A stretch of DNA of 64,000 bases from Dactylis glomerata (GCA_007115705.1 QXEO01000406.1:4964775-5028774); one strand, 5' to 3'. Positions 1 to 10,068 are shown, counted from the first letter of the stretch. Numbers and translations are program-made. Notes: generated by a model not told the origin, from the letters alone.

Positions 1-589
1 TACAAAGATAACAGGCTGTATTAGTTATACCCTTATCAGTAGCTTTCGAGATTCTACCAGAATTGTAGATTCTGGTTGAATCTCAAATCTTCCTATCTTC
101 GACTTGATCAATCTTCGACTTCTTCTTTTCCCTGTATTCATTTAAACAATTCATTTTATTTCTCAAGGGGATTTTGGTTAACAAGCCTGCCTTATCTGAC
201 GGATTAGAAAATTAGTTAACTACCGGAGCAGAAACTTGCTACCTACTTCAGACTTATGCCCCTGGACTTGAATCTGGTACCTGGTCTAACCCAATCTTTT
301 GTCGCATTTAGCACTTACAAAGAAAGGATTCTAGTAATTCTCAGGGTACCCAGTGTGTCCACCGAGATTTTTCTTCGCATCGTAGATACGGAAAATTACA
401 AGCAGAGCGCATTCAGGTCCGTATACTAGGCCACGCAGGACGGATCCTAGGGTCTTACCTTCATGATCTTTATTGTAATCATGGCATTCAAGTTTTGTTG
501 TGATGACGCAAGTCAAGAATCACAATTCTAATTAGTTCAGCCTTGTTTGACTGTTTCAATGTCAAAAATCTTTGAGTTGTTGTTTCAAC

Positions 590-748
590 TAGTCGCAAAT
601 CTCTCCCGATGGGAGTGAAATGTCGAGTTTATTTTCCGGTGCTTGACACTGACAATGGACTCGAATTTTTCTTCCTCGCTCTTCTCGAAGTAATTCTTCA
701 TCGGGTGTGCGACCATCGCTCCCGATGGGAGTAGCCCCAGAGGCTATA
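590..748 (-). repeat. 3'-region repeat units of the Tat-like Gypsy
   Basis: Two copies of the CTCCCATCGGGAG core, one followed by GCACACCCGAT and preceded by ATAGCCTC. The same block recurs at 9128-9190 across the CACTA insertion with a few substitutions. Non-coding. Confidence 0.6.
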
Positions 749-750
749 GT

Positions 751-779
751 CACTACAAGAAATGTGTTGACTAGTGACG
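751..779 (+). repeat. CACTA left terminal inverted repeat
   Basis: 29 bp beginning CACTACAAGAAATGTG. It is the inverse of 9032-9060 with one mismatch at position 24. Confidence 0.93.
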
Positions 780-1010
780 TTTTCATCATGACCCTAGAGA
801 AAAGTGTCATAAAATAGTGACGATTCTGTACTATATCGTCATGGTCTATTTGGGGAGACCACCAGCCCTAAAAATTACGACGATTTGAACCAGAAACATC
901 ATAACCCAGTGGGCATAAAATCGTCATAACCAAACTCATGCAGTTTTAGACCTTATCCGGAGCCGTTTACGACGAAAATAGATCGTCATAACGCTCCTCT
1001 TATCATATTT
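780..1010. repeat. CACTA left subterminal repeats
   Basis: Several copies of TCGTCATAA-like and TGACGAT motifs in both orientations, matching motifs at 8850-9031. In CACTA elements such subterminal repeats bind the transposase. Confidence 0.7.
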
Positions 1011-1194
1011 TTTTAATAAAATAGGATGACTGGACTGACACCTCATCAATTAAGCTACATGTGATGTGTATGTGGATATTCTAATTAGCAAATTTTAGTA
1101 TTACATATGGGGCCTATATATAAATCAGATTTTTGGTTGACTCGTGTTGACCCTATGACATGGGGTCCCACCAGCGGGTCTAACGAATCTGACT

Positions 1195-1665
1195 ATCAGG
1201 TCCAAAGAAGCTGATAAGCAGTCCCACAGGTTGACGGGGCAGCCCCACGGGCTGACAGGCGAGTCCCAAGGGCTGACGAGGCAGCCACATAGACTGACAG
1301 GGCGGTCCCATGGGCTGAGAAGCGGGTCCCATAGGCCGACGGGGCGGCCCCCTAGACTGACAAGCGGGTCCCATGGGCTGACGGGCGGCTTCATAGGCTG
1401 ACAAATGGGTCCCACAAGCTGACAGGGCAGCCACATAGACTGACAGGGCGGTCCCATGGGCTGAGAAGCGGGTCCCACAGGCCGACGGGGCGGCCCCATA
1501 GACTGACAAGCGGGTCCCATGGGCTGACGGGCGGTCCCATAGGCTGACAAACGGGACCCACAAGCTGACAGGGCGGCCCCATGGGCTGACAGGCGGGTCC
1601 CACAAGCTGACAGAGCGGCCCCATGGGCTGACAGGCGGGTCCCACGGACTGACGAGATGGCCACC
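1195..1665. repeat. GC-rich minisatellite with 146-bp higher-order unit
   Basis: Roughly 20-bp monomers of the type GGGCTGACAGGCGGGTCCCA repeated over about 470 bp. A block of seven monomers starting at 1281 recurs almost unchanged at 1427, giving a 146-bp higher-order period. The several open frames across it are low-complexity artefacts of a repeat lacking stops. Confidence 0.85.
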
Positions 1666-1696
1666 TTGAGAAACAAATGTGGCAAAATATAACGCT

Positions 1697-1767
1697 GGAG
1701 CGAGGAGTCGAACTCACGCCCTCAACACCCCCGCGGTACCCTCCTAACCAGCGAGCTAGAGCCAACC
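1697..1767 (-). other. tRNA-like / SINE-head-like remnant
   Basis: On the minus strand, TAGCTCGCTGG (1758-1748) resembles a pol III A box and GTTCGACTCC (1713-1704) matches the B-box consensus. The two starts are 45 nt apart, as in a real tRNA, and a GGTTGGC stretch sits where an acceptor stem would start. The T and anticodon stems do not pair well and no CCA-proximal 3' acceptor arm pairs with the 5' side. It is therefore a tRNA-derived remnant rather than a functional tRNA gene. Confidence 0.4.
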
Positions 1768-2039
1768 TCGTGATACAAGGTCATGCTACATCTATTTATC
1801 AATAACCATCTCGGTAAATTGGACTGGGCCACTCTATTACTGGGCCACTAAGGAGCCCGATAATGTTTTTTCTCTTCATTTTTTCTATTTCTTTTAAGAT
1901 TTTCATACAAATGATTTGAAGAAGATTTAAGATAAGGCCAAATGAATTAAAACAAACTTTGTAAATTCTTTTTATGACATATATAATAATGTTAAATCTT
2001 TTTATCTATAAAAAAATCTAGAAATCAAAATTTAATCAC

Positions 2040-5000
2040 TAAAATGCCATTGTGGTGTATTTAACATGCGATGAAAATGGTGTGCATAACCCTTCTTAGC
2101 TAGATGTTGAATATTGCAAAAATATTACTAGATCTATGATGAAATAGCTAATTTTGTACTTCAAAAGTATTTTTGCAAAAAATCATGAGCAAACTATCAT
2201 GTAGTTGTAGTTCAAATTTGTCCGATTTCCTGCTGAATCAACAAAAGTTTGTCTTTTTCATGAGAGGTGGATGAAAATCTTTGGACACATAACCTGTTGG
2301 TGGTTTTTACTTGAAATGATGTATAATATTTTAGAAAATTGTGGAGGTACAGTTTTAATATGTATTTTTTGTGCTACCTTTAGAAACAAACCCTTTTTTA
2401 ACACCCGAGAAATAAAATATGAACTTTTTATGCAACAAAAAGGAAAACACCCAAAATGAACATTGTTTGTCATCCCAAGATACACACATGTGCACAATAT
2501 GGGTTCAGTTGAACAAACTATACCGTGGTTGTGGCCATAACTAGCTCATTTGGCTTGAAAGCCATAAAACTTCATACGAGATAGCTCTTTTTGTGAACAT
2601 TTTTTCCAAAATAGTTGCAATATTCAAAGTTTATTATTTTCATGGAAACTAGGTCACATAACATGACACAACATGAAGGATTTGTATTTTTATGATTTGT
2701 TTTGAATTTATTATGCCGACTTCAAAATGCGACCAAAACGGCGGCGTGACCGCTCCTAGGTTGGGATAGAATCTTGCCAAACACTTGATGGATCTCTGAT
2801 AAAATAGATACTTGTGTACCTAAAAATGATTTTTGTAGAAAAATATGAGCAAACTATGAAGCACCTGTAGTTCAAATTTGACCCGCATCCAGCTGAAACA
2901 ACAAACATTTGTCTATTTTTTGAGGGGTGGCTAGAAAACCTTTTCCATGCAAACAACTAGTGAATTGTGTATAAAATATGGTATAATATCATTTAAAATT
3001 TGGTTGTTCTATTTTTGTAACATACTTTTGGTAGACGCTTCACAAAAAAACTCATTTTTTGCACTAAGAAAATGAAAAATGAATTTTTTGTACAACAAAA
3101 GTTAAAACTTCCCAAATCAACATTGTTTGTCATCCCAATATACACACATGTGCACAATATGGATTCAGTTGAACAAACTATACCGTGGTTGTGGCCATAA
3201 CTAGCTTATTTGGCTTGAAAGCCATAGAACTTCGTACGAGATAGCTCTTTTTTGTGAACACTTTTTCAAAATAGTTATAATATTCAAAGTTTATTATTTT
3301 TAATGGCAACTAGGTCACATAACATAACACAACACGGAGGATTTGTATTTTTATGATTTTTTTTGAATTTCTTATGCCGACTTCAAAGTGCGACCAAAAC
3401 GGCGGGCGTGACCGCTCCTAGGTTGGGATAGAATCTTGCAAAACTCTTAATGGATCTCTGATGAAATAGATACTTTTGTACCTAAAAATGATTTTTGTAC
3501 AAAAACATGAGCAAACTATGAAGCACCTGTAGTTCAAATTTGACCCGCTTCCAATCGAATCGGCACAATTTTGTCTATTTTTTGAGTGGTGGCTATAAAA
3601 ACTTTTCCATGCAAATAACTGGTGAATTGTGCATAAAATATGGTATAATATCATTTAAAATTTTGTTGTTCTATTTTTGCAACATATTTTTGGTAGACGC
3701 TTCACAAAAAAACCCATTTTTGCACTAAGAAAATGGAAAATGAATTTTTTGTGCAAAGAAAATTAATACTCCCCAAAGGAACTTTGTTTGCCATACCAAG
3801 ATGCACACATGTGCACAATATGGGGTCATTTGAATAAAATATGCCATGATTATGGCCATAACTAGCTCATCTGGCTTGAAAACCATAAAACTTCGTATAA
3901 GGTAGCTCTTTTTGTGAACACTTTTCTAAAATGTTTGCAAAATTCAAAGTCTGTTATTTTTCCTAGCATATAGGTCACATAACATGACACAACGCGAAGG
4001 GTTTGTGTTTTTTTGATTTTTTTTGAATTTCTTATGTCGATTTTAAAATACTACCAAAATGGTGGGCGTGACCGCTCCTAGGTCGGGATAGAATCTTGCA
4101 AAACTCTTTATGGATCTCTGATGAAATAGATACTTGTGTAACTAAAAATGATTTTTAGAAAAAAACATGAGCAAACTATAAAGCACCTGTAGTTCAAATT
4201 TGACCCGCTTCCAGCTGAATCAGTAGATATTTGTCTATTTCTTGAGAGGTGGCTAGAAAACTTTTTCCATGCAAACAACTAGTTAATTATGTGTAAAATA
4301 TGTTCTTATATTTTAAAAAATTATCTAGGTCCATTTTTGCAACTCATTTTTGGTAGGTGCTTCACAAAAAAGGCCATTTTTGGTGCTAAGAAAATGAAAA
4401 ATGAACTTTTTATGCCAAGAAAAGGAAAATACCCCAAATCAACATTGTTTGGCATCCAAAGATACACACATGTGTATAATATGAGGTTATTTGAACAAAC
4501 TATGCCTTGGTTATGGCCATACCTAGCTCATATGGCTTGAAATCTATGAAACTTCATACAAGGTAGCTCTTTTTTGTGAACACTTTTTCAAAATGTTTGC
4601 AATATTCCAAGTCGATTATTTTTACTGGCAACTAGGTTACATAATATGACACAATGCAAAGATTTTGTATTTTTTTGATTTTGTTTGAATTTCTTATGCC
4701 GATTTCAAAATACGGCCAAAATGGTGGGCGTGATTGCTCCTAGGTTGGGATAGAATCTTACAAAAATCTTTATGGATCTCTGATGAAAAGATACTTGTGT
4801 ACCTAAGAATGATTATTTCAAAAAATTATGAGCAAATTATGAAGTACGTGTAGTTCAAATTTGGACCGCTTCCAACTGAATCAGATATTTGTCAATTTCT
4901 TGAGGAGTGGCTATAAATTTTTTTCCATGCAAACAACTGGTTAAATATGCATAAAATATGTTATAATATTTTCATAAATTATCTAGGTCCATTTTTGCAA

Positions 5001-5055
5001 CTCATTTTTGCTAGGTGCTTCATAAAAAAGGCCATTTTTGGCGCTAAGAAAATAA
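2040..5055. repeat. 660-bp tandem repeat array inside the CACTA
   Basis: The anchor GGGATAGAATCTT follows a GCTCCTAGG-type sequence at about 2751, 3413, 4073 and 4735, giving periods of 662, 660 and 662 bp. A more diverged copy lies before the first anchor (around 2085). Each unit also carries a variant of TTGGTAG(A/G)(C/T)GCTTCACAAAAA. The last unit breaks off near 5055 at the junction with captured GC-rich sequence. The unit shows no coding signal. Confidence 0.85.
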
Positions 5056-5662
5056 AAAAACACACAAACCAGTCAACCCTACCAGCCAACCAGAGTCCAG
5101 GAATCCCCTCCCATGGATCGCCAAGCGTAGAGGCCATCTTAACCGTCGACATGTGCCGATCCAACGTACCAGGCTCGAGGCTGGACCACCCCCATCCGCG
5201 CTCGAGGCTCGACCTCTGCACCCACGCCGTCTTCCCGTGTCCACGCGCAAACCCTAACCCTCTCTACTCTACCCCGCCGCCACGCGCAAACCCTAACCCT
5301 CTCTCCTCTCTTCCGATCCGATCTCGCCCATCTCCACTCCGCCTCGCCAGCGCTTCTTCCCGAGCCTCTCCCTCCAGGCCCTCTACCCCGCCGCTTCTCC
5401 CCTAACCCGGCCAGCGTCGGCCAAGGATTAGCGTGGCTCCTCCTCCTCCCTACATGCTTCTACCGCCGGGCAGTGGACTGTGCCGCCGCCGCCATCTGGA
5501 TCAAGGTCACGCAGGCTCTTCGTCCTCGGGACCGTCCACGCGGCCGTTGCCCTAGAGGGGCTCACCGCCGATGCCCGCGTCCTCATCCAGTATGTCCCGG
5601 CCGCCTGATTTGGTCTCGAGGACTCTGGATCTGGCTGTTCGCTTATCCCCTTTGTGCCTCGG
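5056..5662 (+). promoter_or_regulatory. Captured GC-rich 5' region with two telo-box motifs
   Basis: Composition switches abruptly from AT-rich array to GC-rich sequence. A direct repeat of about 24 bp contains the telo-box AAACCCTAA at 5249-5257 and 5288-5296. Telo-boxes are typical of plant promoters of translation, ribosomal and proteasome genes. CT-rich leader-like sequence follows. Around 5540-5602 one frame reads LTADARVLI, weakly like a proteasome alpha-subunit helix. I infer a captured promoter or leader; no start codon can be fixed. Confidence 0.45.
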
Positions 5663-5667
5663 CGCAG

Positions 5668-5763
5668 GTGTATCCGCTGTTCGCGGCGATGGGCGTCACC
5701 GTGGGAATTTGCATCTTCACTCTTCAGCCTCTTCTGCAACATCACCGCAACCCGGAAGTGAGG
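5668..5763 (+). pseudogene. Captured B12D-like exon fragment
   Basis: Translation gives VYPLFAAMGVTVGICIF, closely matching the N-terminal membrane segment of plant B12D proteins (small mitochondrial/NADH-dehydrogenase-associated proteins). About 15 residues later NPEVR appears, the conserved next B12D motif, but the residues between (LFCNIT-like) are read in another frame, so the fragment carries compensating frameshifts. It lacks the C-terminal half of the roughly 90-residue protein. It sits upstream of the proteasome-like exon within the CACTA, so it is transposon cargo and not a working gene. Confidence 0.65.
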
Positions 5764-5908
5764 CGACGAGATCTCACGAGGTGACCGATTTCATCCTCCT
5801 GGAGTATCAATTTTTTCCTACCTCTCTCCATCAATTCGATCTGTTGCGGTGTTCGTTGGCGGCGGCGGCGGGTTACTGATCTTTGTGTGGTTTTCTCGGG
5901 GTGTGCAG

Positions 5909-5990
5909 GACGGAGTACGACCGCGGGGTGAACACCTTCTCCCTGGAGGGGCGGCTGTTCATGGTCGAGTACGCCATCGAGGCCATCAAG
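5909..5990 (+). pseudogene. Captured 20S proteasome alpha-5 subunit exon
   Basis: A clean exon between an acceptor (GTGTGCAG, ending 5908) and a donor (GTGAGA, from 5991). It reads TEYDRGVNTFSLEGRLF followed by MVEYAIEAIK. This is the highly conserved N-terminal signature of proteasome alpha-type subunits, here closest to alpha-5 (PSMA5/PAE), with P-to-L and Q-to-M changes. No further alpha-5 exon is visible downstream, so only the first coding part was captured. Retention of intact splice sites suggests capture of genomic DNA rather than mRNA. Confidence 0.8.
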
Positions 5991-6753
5991 GTGAGATTCA
6001 GCATCGTGTCGGGGGCTGGCTAGATTTGTGGGGTTTGGGAGCAGGCAGTGCTCGCTCGTAAATCTGAAGCAGGGGGGCTCGGTATTTAGGAGATATGCTG
6101 GTTGATTTGGTGATGCACTGTTGTGCTAGCTGTATTGCTGACTGAGTGAATATGCTGCAGTCTGCAGTCTCACCTTTGTAAGTATTCTTGCATAATTGAT
6201 ATGATTGAATAGGAGATTGTAAAGGGATGGATTGTTCGGTAATATGCTTAGAAAATAGATACGTTTTAGAGAACATCATCCAATTGAAGGGAAGCATCAA
6301 GATTTTTTTAAGTTTCTGTCAGGTAGCCTCCGCATAGTTTCGTCTTTGCTTCAGTCTTTTTTTGCGTGTAGCCATCGGTTCAGACCTTATTAATTGTATT
6401 ATGAGAATACAGAAACACCATGCATTAGCTTGTCTCCATGCTCTGCAATCCATATTTCCTCTCAGGGCGTTAGCAAATGGCGAGTGATTGTGCAGCTTTT
6501 GTCCCTAAAATGAATATCACGAGTATCGGTTATATCAGGAATTTTCAGGGACATCAAGGAACTAAGTGAAATCTATATCAGATTTCACAGTTTGAAACGT
6601 CTATGGTCTGGGCACAGGACTTGCTCATGAGCTAGTGAAATTAGGTTTTTGTAAGTCGAATAGCTCTTGTGATGTATCTCAACCATACTGTTGTTTCTAG
6701 TATGACTGTAGCAGAATACAATTTTAGTCATGTATATGCGGGTATTACTGTTG
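5991..6753. other. Intron-like captured sequence
   Basis: About 760 bp of mixed-composition, T-rich sequence following the proteasome-like donor site. No coding signal or repeat is recognised. Confidence 0.4.
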
Positions 6754-6966
6754 CTTTCTCAGTTGCTCTCTCTCCCTCTGCAGACCTTACCGGACATGAA
6801 GGTGAAGCCAGATCCTCCTCGCCGCTGCCTCCTGTGTAGGTAGTCTCGACCTTTGGCGATGGATTAGGCATCGCTAGCGTACACATCGGCAGCGCTGGCG
6901 CGGCCCTCGGCAACATCTACCGCCACCTGCCCTACTACGCCGAGCCCATCGTCCAGCGCATCATTC
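6754..6966 (+). repeat. Left arm of 213-bp inverted repeat
   Basis: Matches the reverse complement of 7306-7518 with no visible mismatch. It includes an exon-like GC-rich stretch (6785-6965) with an upstream polypyrimidine/CTGCAG acceptor; one frame reads GSAGAALGNIYRHLPYYAEP, which I do not recognise. Transcription through both arms would give a 213-bp perfect hairpin. Confidence 0.9.
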
Positions 6967-7099
6967 AGATTAGCTGGGGTAATATCCTGAGACTATCTAC
7001 GCTAGGGTAAAAAAATATCTTGAGACTATCTACAGATATTTTCAGGATATTAGCCCATCGTCCAGCGCATCATTCAGATTAGCTGGGGTAATATCCTGT
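6942..7099 (+). repeat. 48-bp direct repeat in the hairpin loop region
   Basis: The sequence starting AGCCCATCGTCCAGCGCATC at 6942 recurs at 7051, including the following AGCTGGGGTAATATCCTG. Duplicated fragments of the arm within the spacer suggest template switching during formation of the inverted repeat. Confidence 0.75.
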
Positions 7100-7305
7100 C
7101 AGACTCGAACTAGTTACTAGGGTATTAAACATAGAATTAATAGAATAACAGAGTAACACAATAGATATAATTAAAGTCACTGGGGTATTAAAGATAACAC
7201 AAAATAAGCAGATTAGCTTCTCAAGTTTCTGGGACATGAAGATGACAGGGGGAGCTGCAAAGAGCAAGGTTATGAAGCTTACAGGGACCATGAAGATGAT
7301 ACGGA

Positions 7306-7518
7306 GAATGATGCGCTGGACGATGGGCTCGGCGTAGTAGGGCAGGTGGCGGTAGATGTTGCCGAGGGCCGCGCCAGCGCTGCCGATGTGTACGCTAGCG
7401 ATGCCTAATCCATCGCCAAAGGTCGAGACTACCTACACAGGAGGCAGCGGCGAGGAGGATCTGGCTTCACCTTCATGTCCGGTAAGGTCTGCAGAGGGAG
7501 AGAGAGCAACTGAGAAAG
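7306..7518 (-). repeat. Right arm of 213-bp inverted repeat
   Basis: Reverse complement of 6754-6966, separated from it by about 340 bp. A 26-bp motif starting TTATGAAGCTTACAGGGACC flanks this arm on both sides (7269 and 7518). Confidence 0.9.
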
Positions 7519-7613
7519 GTTATGAAGCTTACAGGGACCATGAAGGTAAGGTCTGCGAGGAGGATCTGGCTTCACCTTCATGTCCTGAAAATATCCACTT
7601 TCTCCGTATCATT

Positions 7614-7705
7614 AATTTTTTTACCATTAGCAGAATCTGAAAATATCTTTACCCCAGTGAAAAAATTCAAAGATATTTTCACTTTCTGCTAATGGTAAAA
7701 AAATT
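7614..7705. repeat. Imperfect hairpin with 36-bp arms
   Basis: 7614-7649 and 7670-7705 are inverted copies sharing TTTTTTTACCATTAGCAGAA and a GAAAATATCTT core, separated by 20 bp. It lies just right of the large inverted repeat. Confidence 0.75.
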
Positions 7706-8839
7706 CATTTCAGATTTATGCTAATGGTGCTAATATCCTGAGACTATCTACAGTTTCGTTTAACTGAACTTCTTTAGCTGTGCACTTGTGCTTGGAATCA
7801 ACGCATGAGATGCTTTATAAAATCACAGTTTTTCCTTTGACAAAAAATAGCAGACAGTTTAGCACATGAAACTAACCACAAAAATTAGGTACACCAGCAG
7901 GCATTACTCCGTGATACAGAATAAGTGTCTTTATATTATATATTGCATGAACTATTTTGTCCACCTCTGCTGGTTCCTGTACTGCTACTTGCTTATGTAT
8001 AACTGTTGCACTTGCTGATACCTGAAGTAATAGTCTAGTTGCATAACTGTTGCTGTGTCTTGGTGTTATTCAACTGCTAAGAAGCATCACATTGTTGCAC
8101 TTGTAGGGAACTATTCTCATGTTTTCTTATTTCAAACAGTTTTATTTGGTAAACTAAAATAAATTTTGTCTCTTATCACAGCTTGGAGAAATTTGAAGAA
8201 GCTTGAAGCCACATGCAAGTTGCTGTGGCATTGGCGGACAGAAATTTGAAGAATCTTGAAGCCACATGCAGGTTGCTGTGGCTAGAATGACATGCTTTGG
8301 ATGCATTTCAGTGGATTTGCATGCTGTAGGATATAGTCATGTGGTGGATTTGAATATTTAGCTAGATTCAGTTTCAGCCTTGTATATTTTGTATGTATGG
8401 GAAATTTTGTAATGCTTGCTGGATTCTTTTTATCTATTCATTGTTTCTTATCTCGTATTTAATTGTTGTAAAATCGTTGGAAAATTAGACCTTGATCGAT
8501 GTGACCTGTCTGATAATAGAAACTATAAACTGGCAGTTTGAAAATTAAGAACTGACAGGTGGGACCATCCTAATAAAAATTGACTGTAAAAGGCCTAGGC
8601 CCAAAATAGTAAAAGGTTGTAAAAGACTATATAGCCCAATAAAGATATTGACCTAAAGAAGGCCAAGGCCCAGCGAAAAAAGGTTAGAATTATTGGGCTT
8701 GGCCCATATAGATCACTGAAATGGACCGGGCTGATTTTGATTTATATGTCTGCCACGTGTGTGCCACGTGTATACCACGTTGGATTGCTGATGTGGCCTT
8801 CCGCCACGTGTATGCCATGTCGGATTGCTGATGTGGCCT
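7706..8839. other. AT-rich captured or internal CACTA sequence
   Basis: No ORF. It contains a 53-bp-spaced tandem duplication at about 8189-8282 (AAATTTGAAGAA followed by TTGAAGCCACATGCA) and looks like 3'-UTR/flank material. From about 8740 it carries repeated CCACGTGT motifs next to the subterminal region. Confidence 0.4.
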
Positions 8840-9031
8840 CCCCAATTTGCCCATGACGATATTATATCGTCATAACCATTATGACGGTCCAATATCGTCA
8901 TAGACGGTTATGACGATCTCAGTAAATTCGTCATGTTCGATCATCAACGACGCCCCGTTTTTGACGATCATTTTTTTGTCATAAAATCGTCATAGACCAA
9001 CCATTATGACGATCTTGTGACGAATTTTGAG
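8840..9031. repeat. CACTA right subterminal repeats
   Basis: At least eight TGACGAT / TCGTCATA motifs in both orientations directly inside the right terminal repeat, mirroring 780-1010. Confidence 0.75.
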
Positions 9032-9060
9032 CGTCAGTAGTCAACACATTTCTTGTAGTG
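9032..9060 (-). repeat. CACTA right terminal inverted repeat
   Basis: Ends ...CATTTCTTGTAGTG, the inverse of the left end, followed by target duplication AGT at 9061-9063. Confidence 0.93.
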
Positions 9061-9127
9061 AGTCAAAAGTTTTTCGAGTATAGGCTCAAGCATACTATCA
9101 CCTCATCTACTCAAATCCATTATTCTT

Positions 9128-9190
9128 GTGTTAATTTTGTCGGGTGTGCGACTAGCGCTCCCGATGGTAGTAGCCTCAGAGGCTATAAGG
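9128..9190 (-). repeat. 3'-region repeat unit of the Tat-like Gypsy
   Basis: Near copy of 700-748, with the CACTA element inserted between the two units. Confidence 0.6.
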
Positions 9191-9478
9191 GGGTGCTTGC
9201 AGCCTGTTATAGACTCAAATATCTCTTCCGAACAGCTTTTTATTTTTTGTAATTTATTGAATCCTTCTCCCTTACTTTATCTCCATTACTTTTGACGGAA
9301 TATTTTAAGCCCATGATCTTGTTGGACCTTTAGTTTGCAAAGGCCCACTAAAGGTAACTTATAAATAAGGGCCCCTTGTTTCACCGGGGAAAAACCCTAA
9401 TTCCTGTACTGCAGATCCGTATTGTCTTCACCCTCCAAATCTCGTCCAGGGTTTCCTGCTTGCCAAGCAAATCTTCTG

Positions 9479-10068
9479 ATGGCGGATGCACGTGTTATCG
9501 ATCTAGACACCGGTGCCGTGATAGAGAAGCGTGGGCGCGGCCATCCACGCGGCAGTAAGAACATGCCCAAGGACATTTCCATGGTGGAGTCGTCGTTTGT
9601 CGTGCCCATGAAGCGACGCCGCGGCCGCCCATTGGGGAGTAAGAACAAACCCAAGCCTTCTTCTTCTGTTGCTTGCCAAGTTGTGGATGCAAACGCTGCT
9701 CCTCGCAATGCATCTCCTCCTCCTCCTGTCAATCTATTCTCCTTATTTGTTATCATTGGTGCTCAATGCCGTGAGCAGCAGCGTGTTCTGCTCAAGTTCA
9801 CTCAATTCATGGACGGGCGCGAGCTCCGTGAAGCCATCCTTCGCGAAGAATCTAGTGGGGTACTCCGTACGAGGTGGAGGTGTACTATGATGGCCGCGGT
9901 GAGATGTATTTTAGGGGTGGCTAGCCTCAGTTTGCAGAGGATCATGACCTACATCAAGTCTTCTTCATGCTTTTCAATTACCACTATGGCACGTCAAAGT
10001 TTGACGTGAAGATCTTCAATTGCACGCAATGCCAGAAGATGTATGAAGCAGAAGTACATTTTCAGTAA
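9479..10068 (+). pseudogene. AT-hook plus B3-domain protein, antisense to the Gypsy
   Basis: ATG at 9479 starts MADARVIDLDTGAV, followed by two AT-hook-like blocks (RGRGHPRGSKN and RRRGRPLGSKNKPK, roughly residues 20-50), which bind the minor groove of AT-rich DNA. After a proline-rich linker comes an N-terminal B3-like stretch (LLKFTQFMDGRELREAI). A frameshift near 9857-9865 and an in-frame TAG at 9922-9924 follow, and then the C-terminal half of a B3 DNA-binding domain (EVEVYYDGRGEMYFRGG, then FAEDHDLHQVFFMLFNYHYG and SKFDVKIF) up to a TAA at 10066. It lies on the opposite strand to the pol remnant, 440 bp beyond the pol stop. Antisense extra ORFs are known in Tat-type plant Gypsy elements; the AT-hook/B3 combination is my reading from motifs. 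Confidence 0.7.

Larger units (their letters stand above)
751..9060. mobile_element. Non-autonomous CACTA (En/Spm) transposon carrying gene fragments
   Basis: The left end starts CACTACAAGAAATGTG and the right end is its inverted copy, giving 29-bp terminal inverted repeats with one mismatch. The flanks show a 3-bp target duplication AGT (748-750 and 9061-9063), the size made by CACTA transposases. Subterminal regions (751-1010, 8840-9031) are rich in short TCGTCATAA/TGACGAT motifs in both orientations. At 8,310 bp it has no transposase ORF. It contains a minisatellite, a 660-bp tandem array, fragments resembling cellular genes, and a large inverted repeat. Movement would depend on a transposase supplied elsewhere. 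Confidence 0.93.

Noticed and set aside
1125..1765. Three long minus-strand open frames over the minisatellite
   Set aside because: They are proline/glycine-rich readings of a GC-rich tandem repeat with overlapping alternatives in several frames, which repetition explains without a gene.
1697..1767. Functional tRNA gene
   Set aside because: Box motifs fit, but T-stem, anticodon stem and acceptor pairing fail, so only a tRNA-like remnant is listed.
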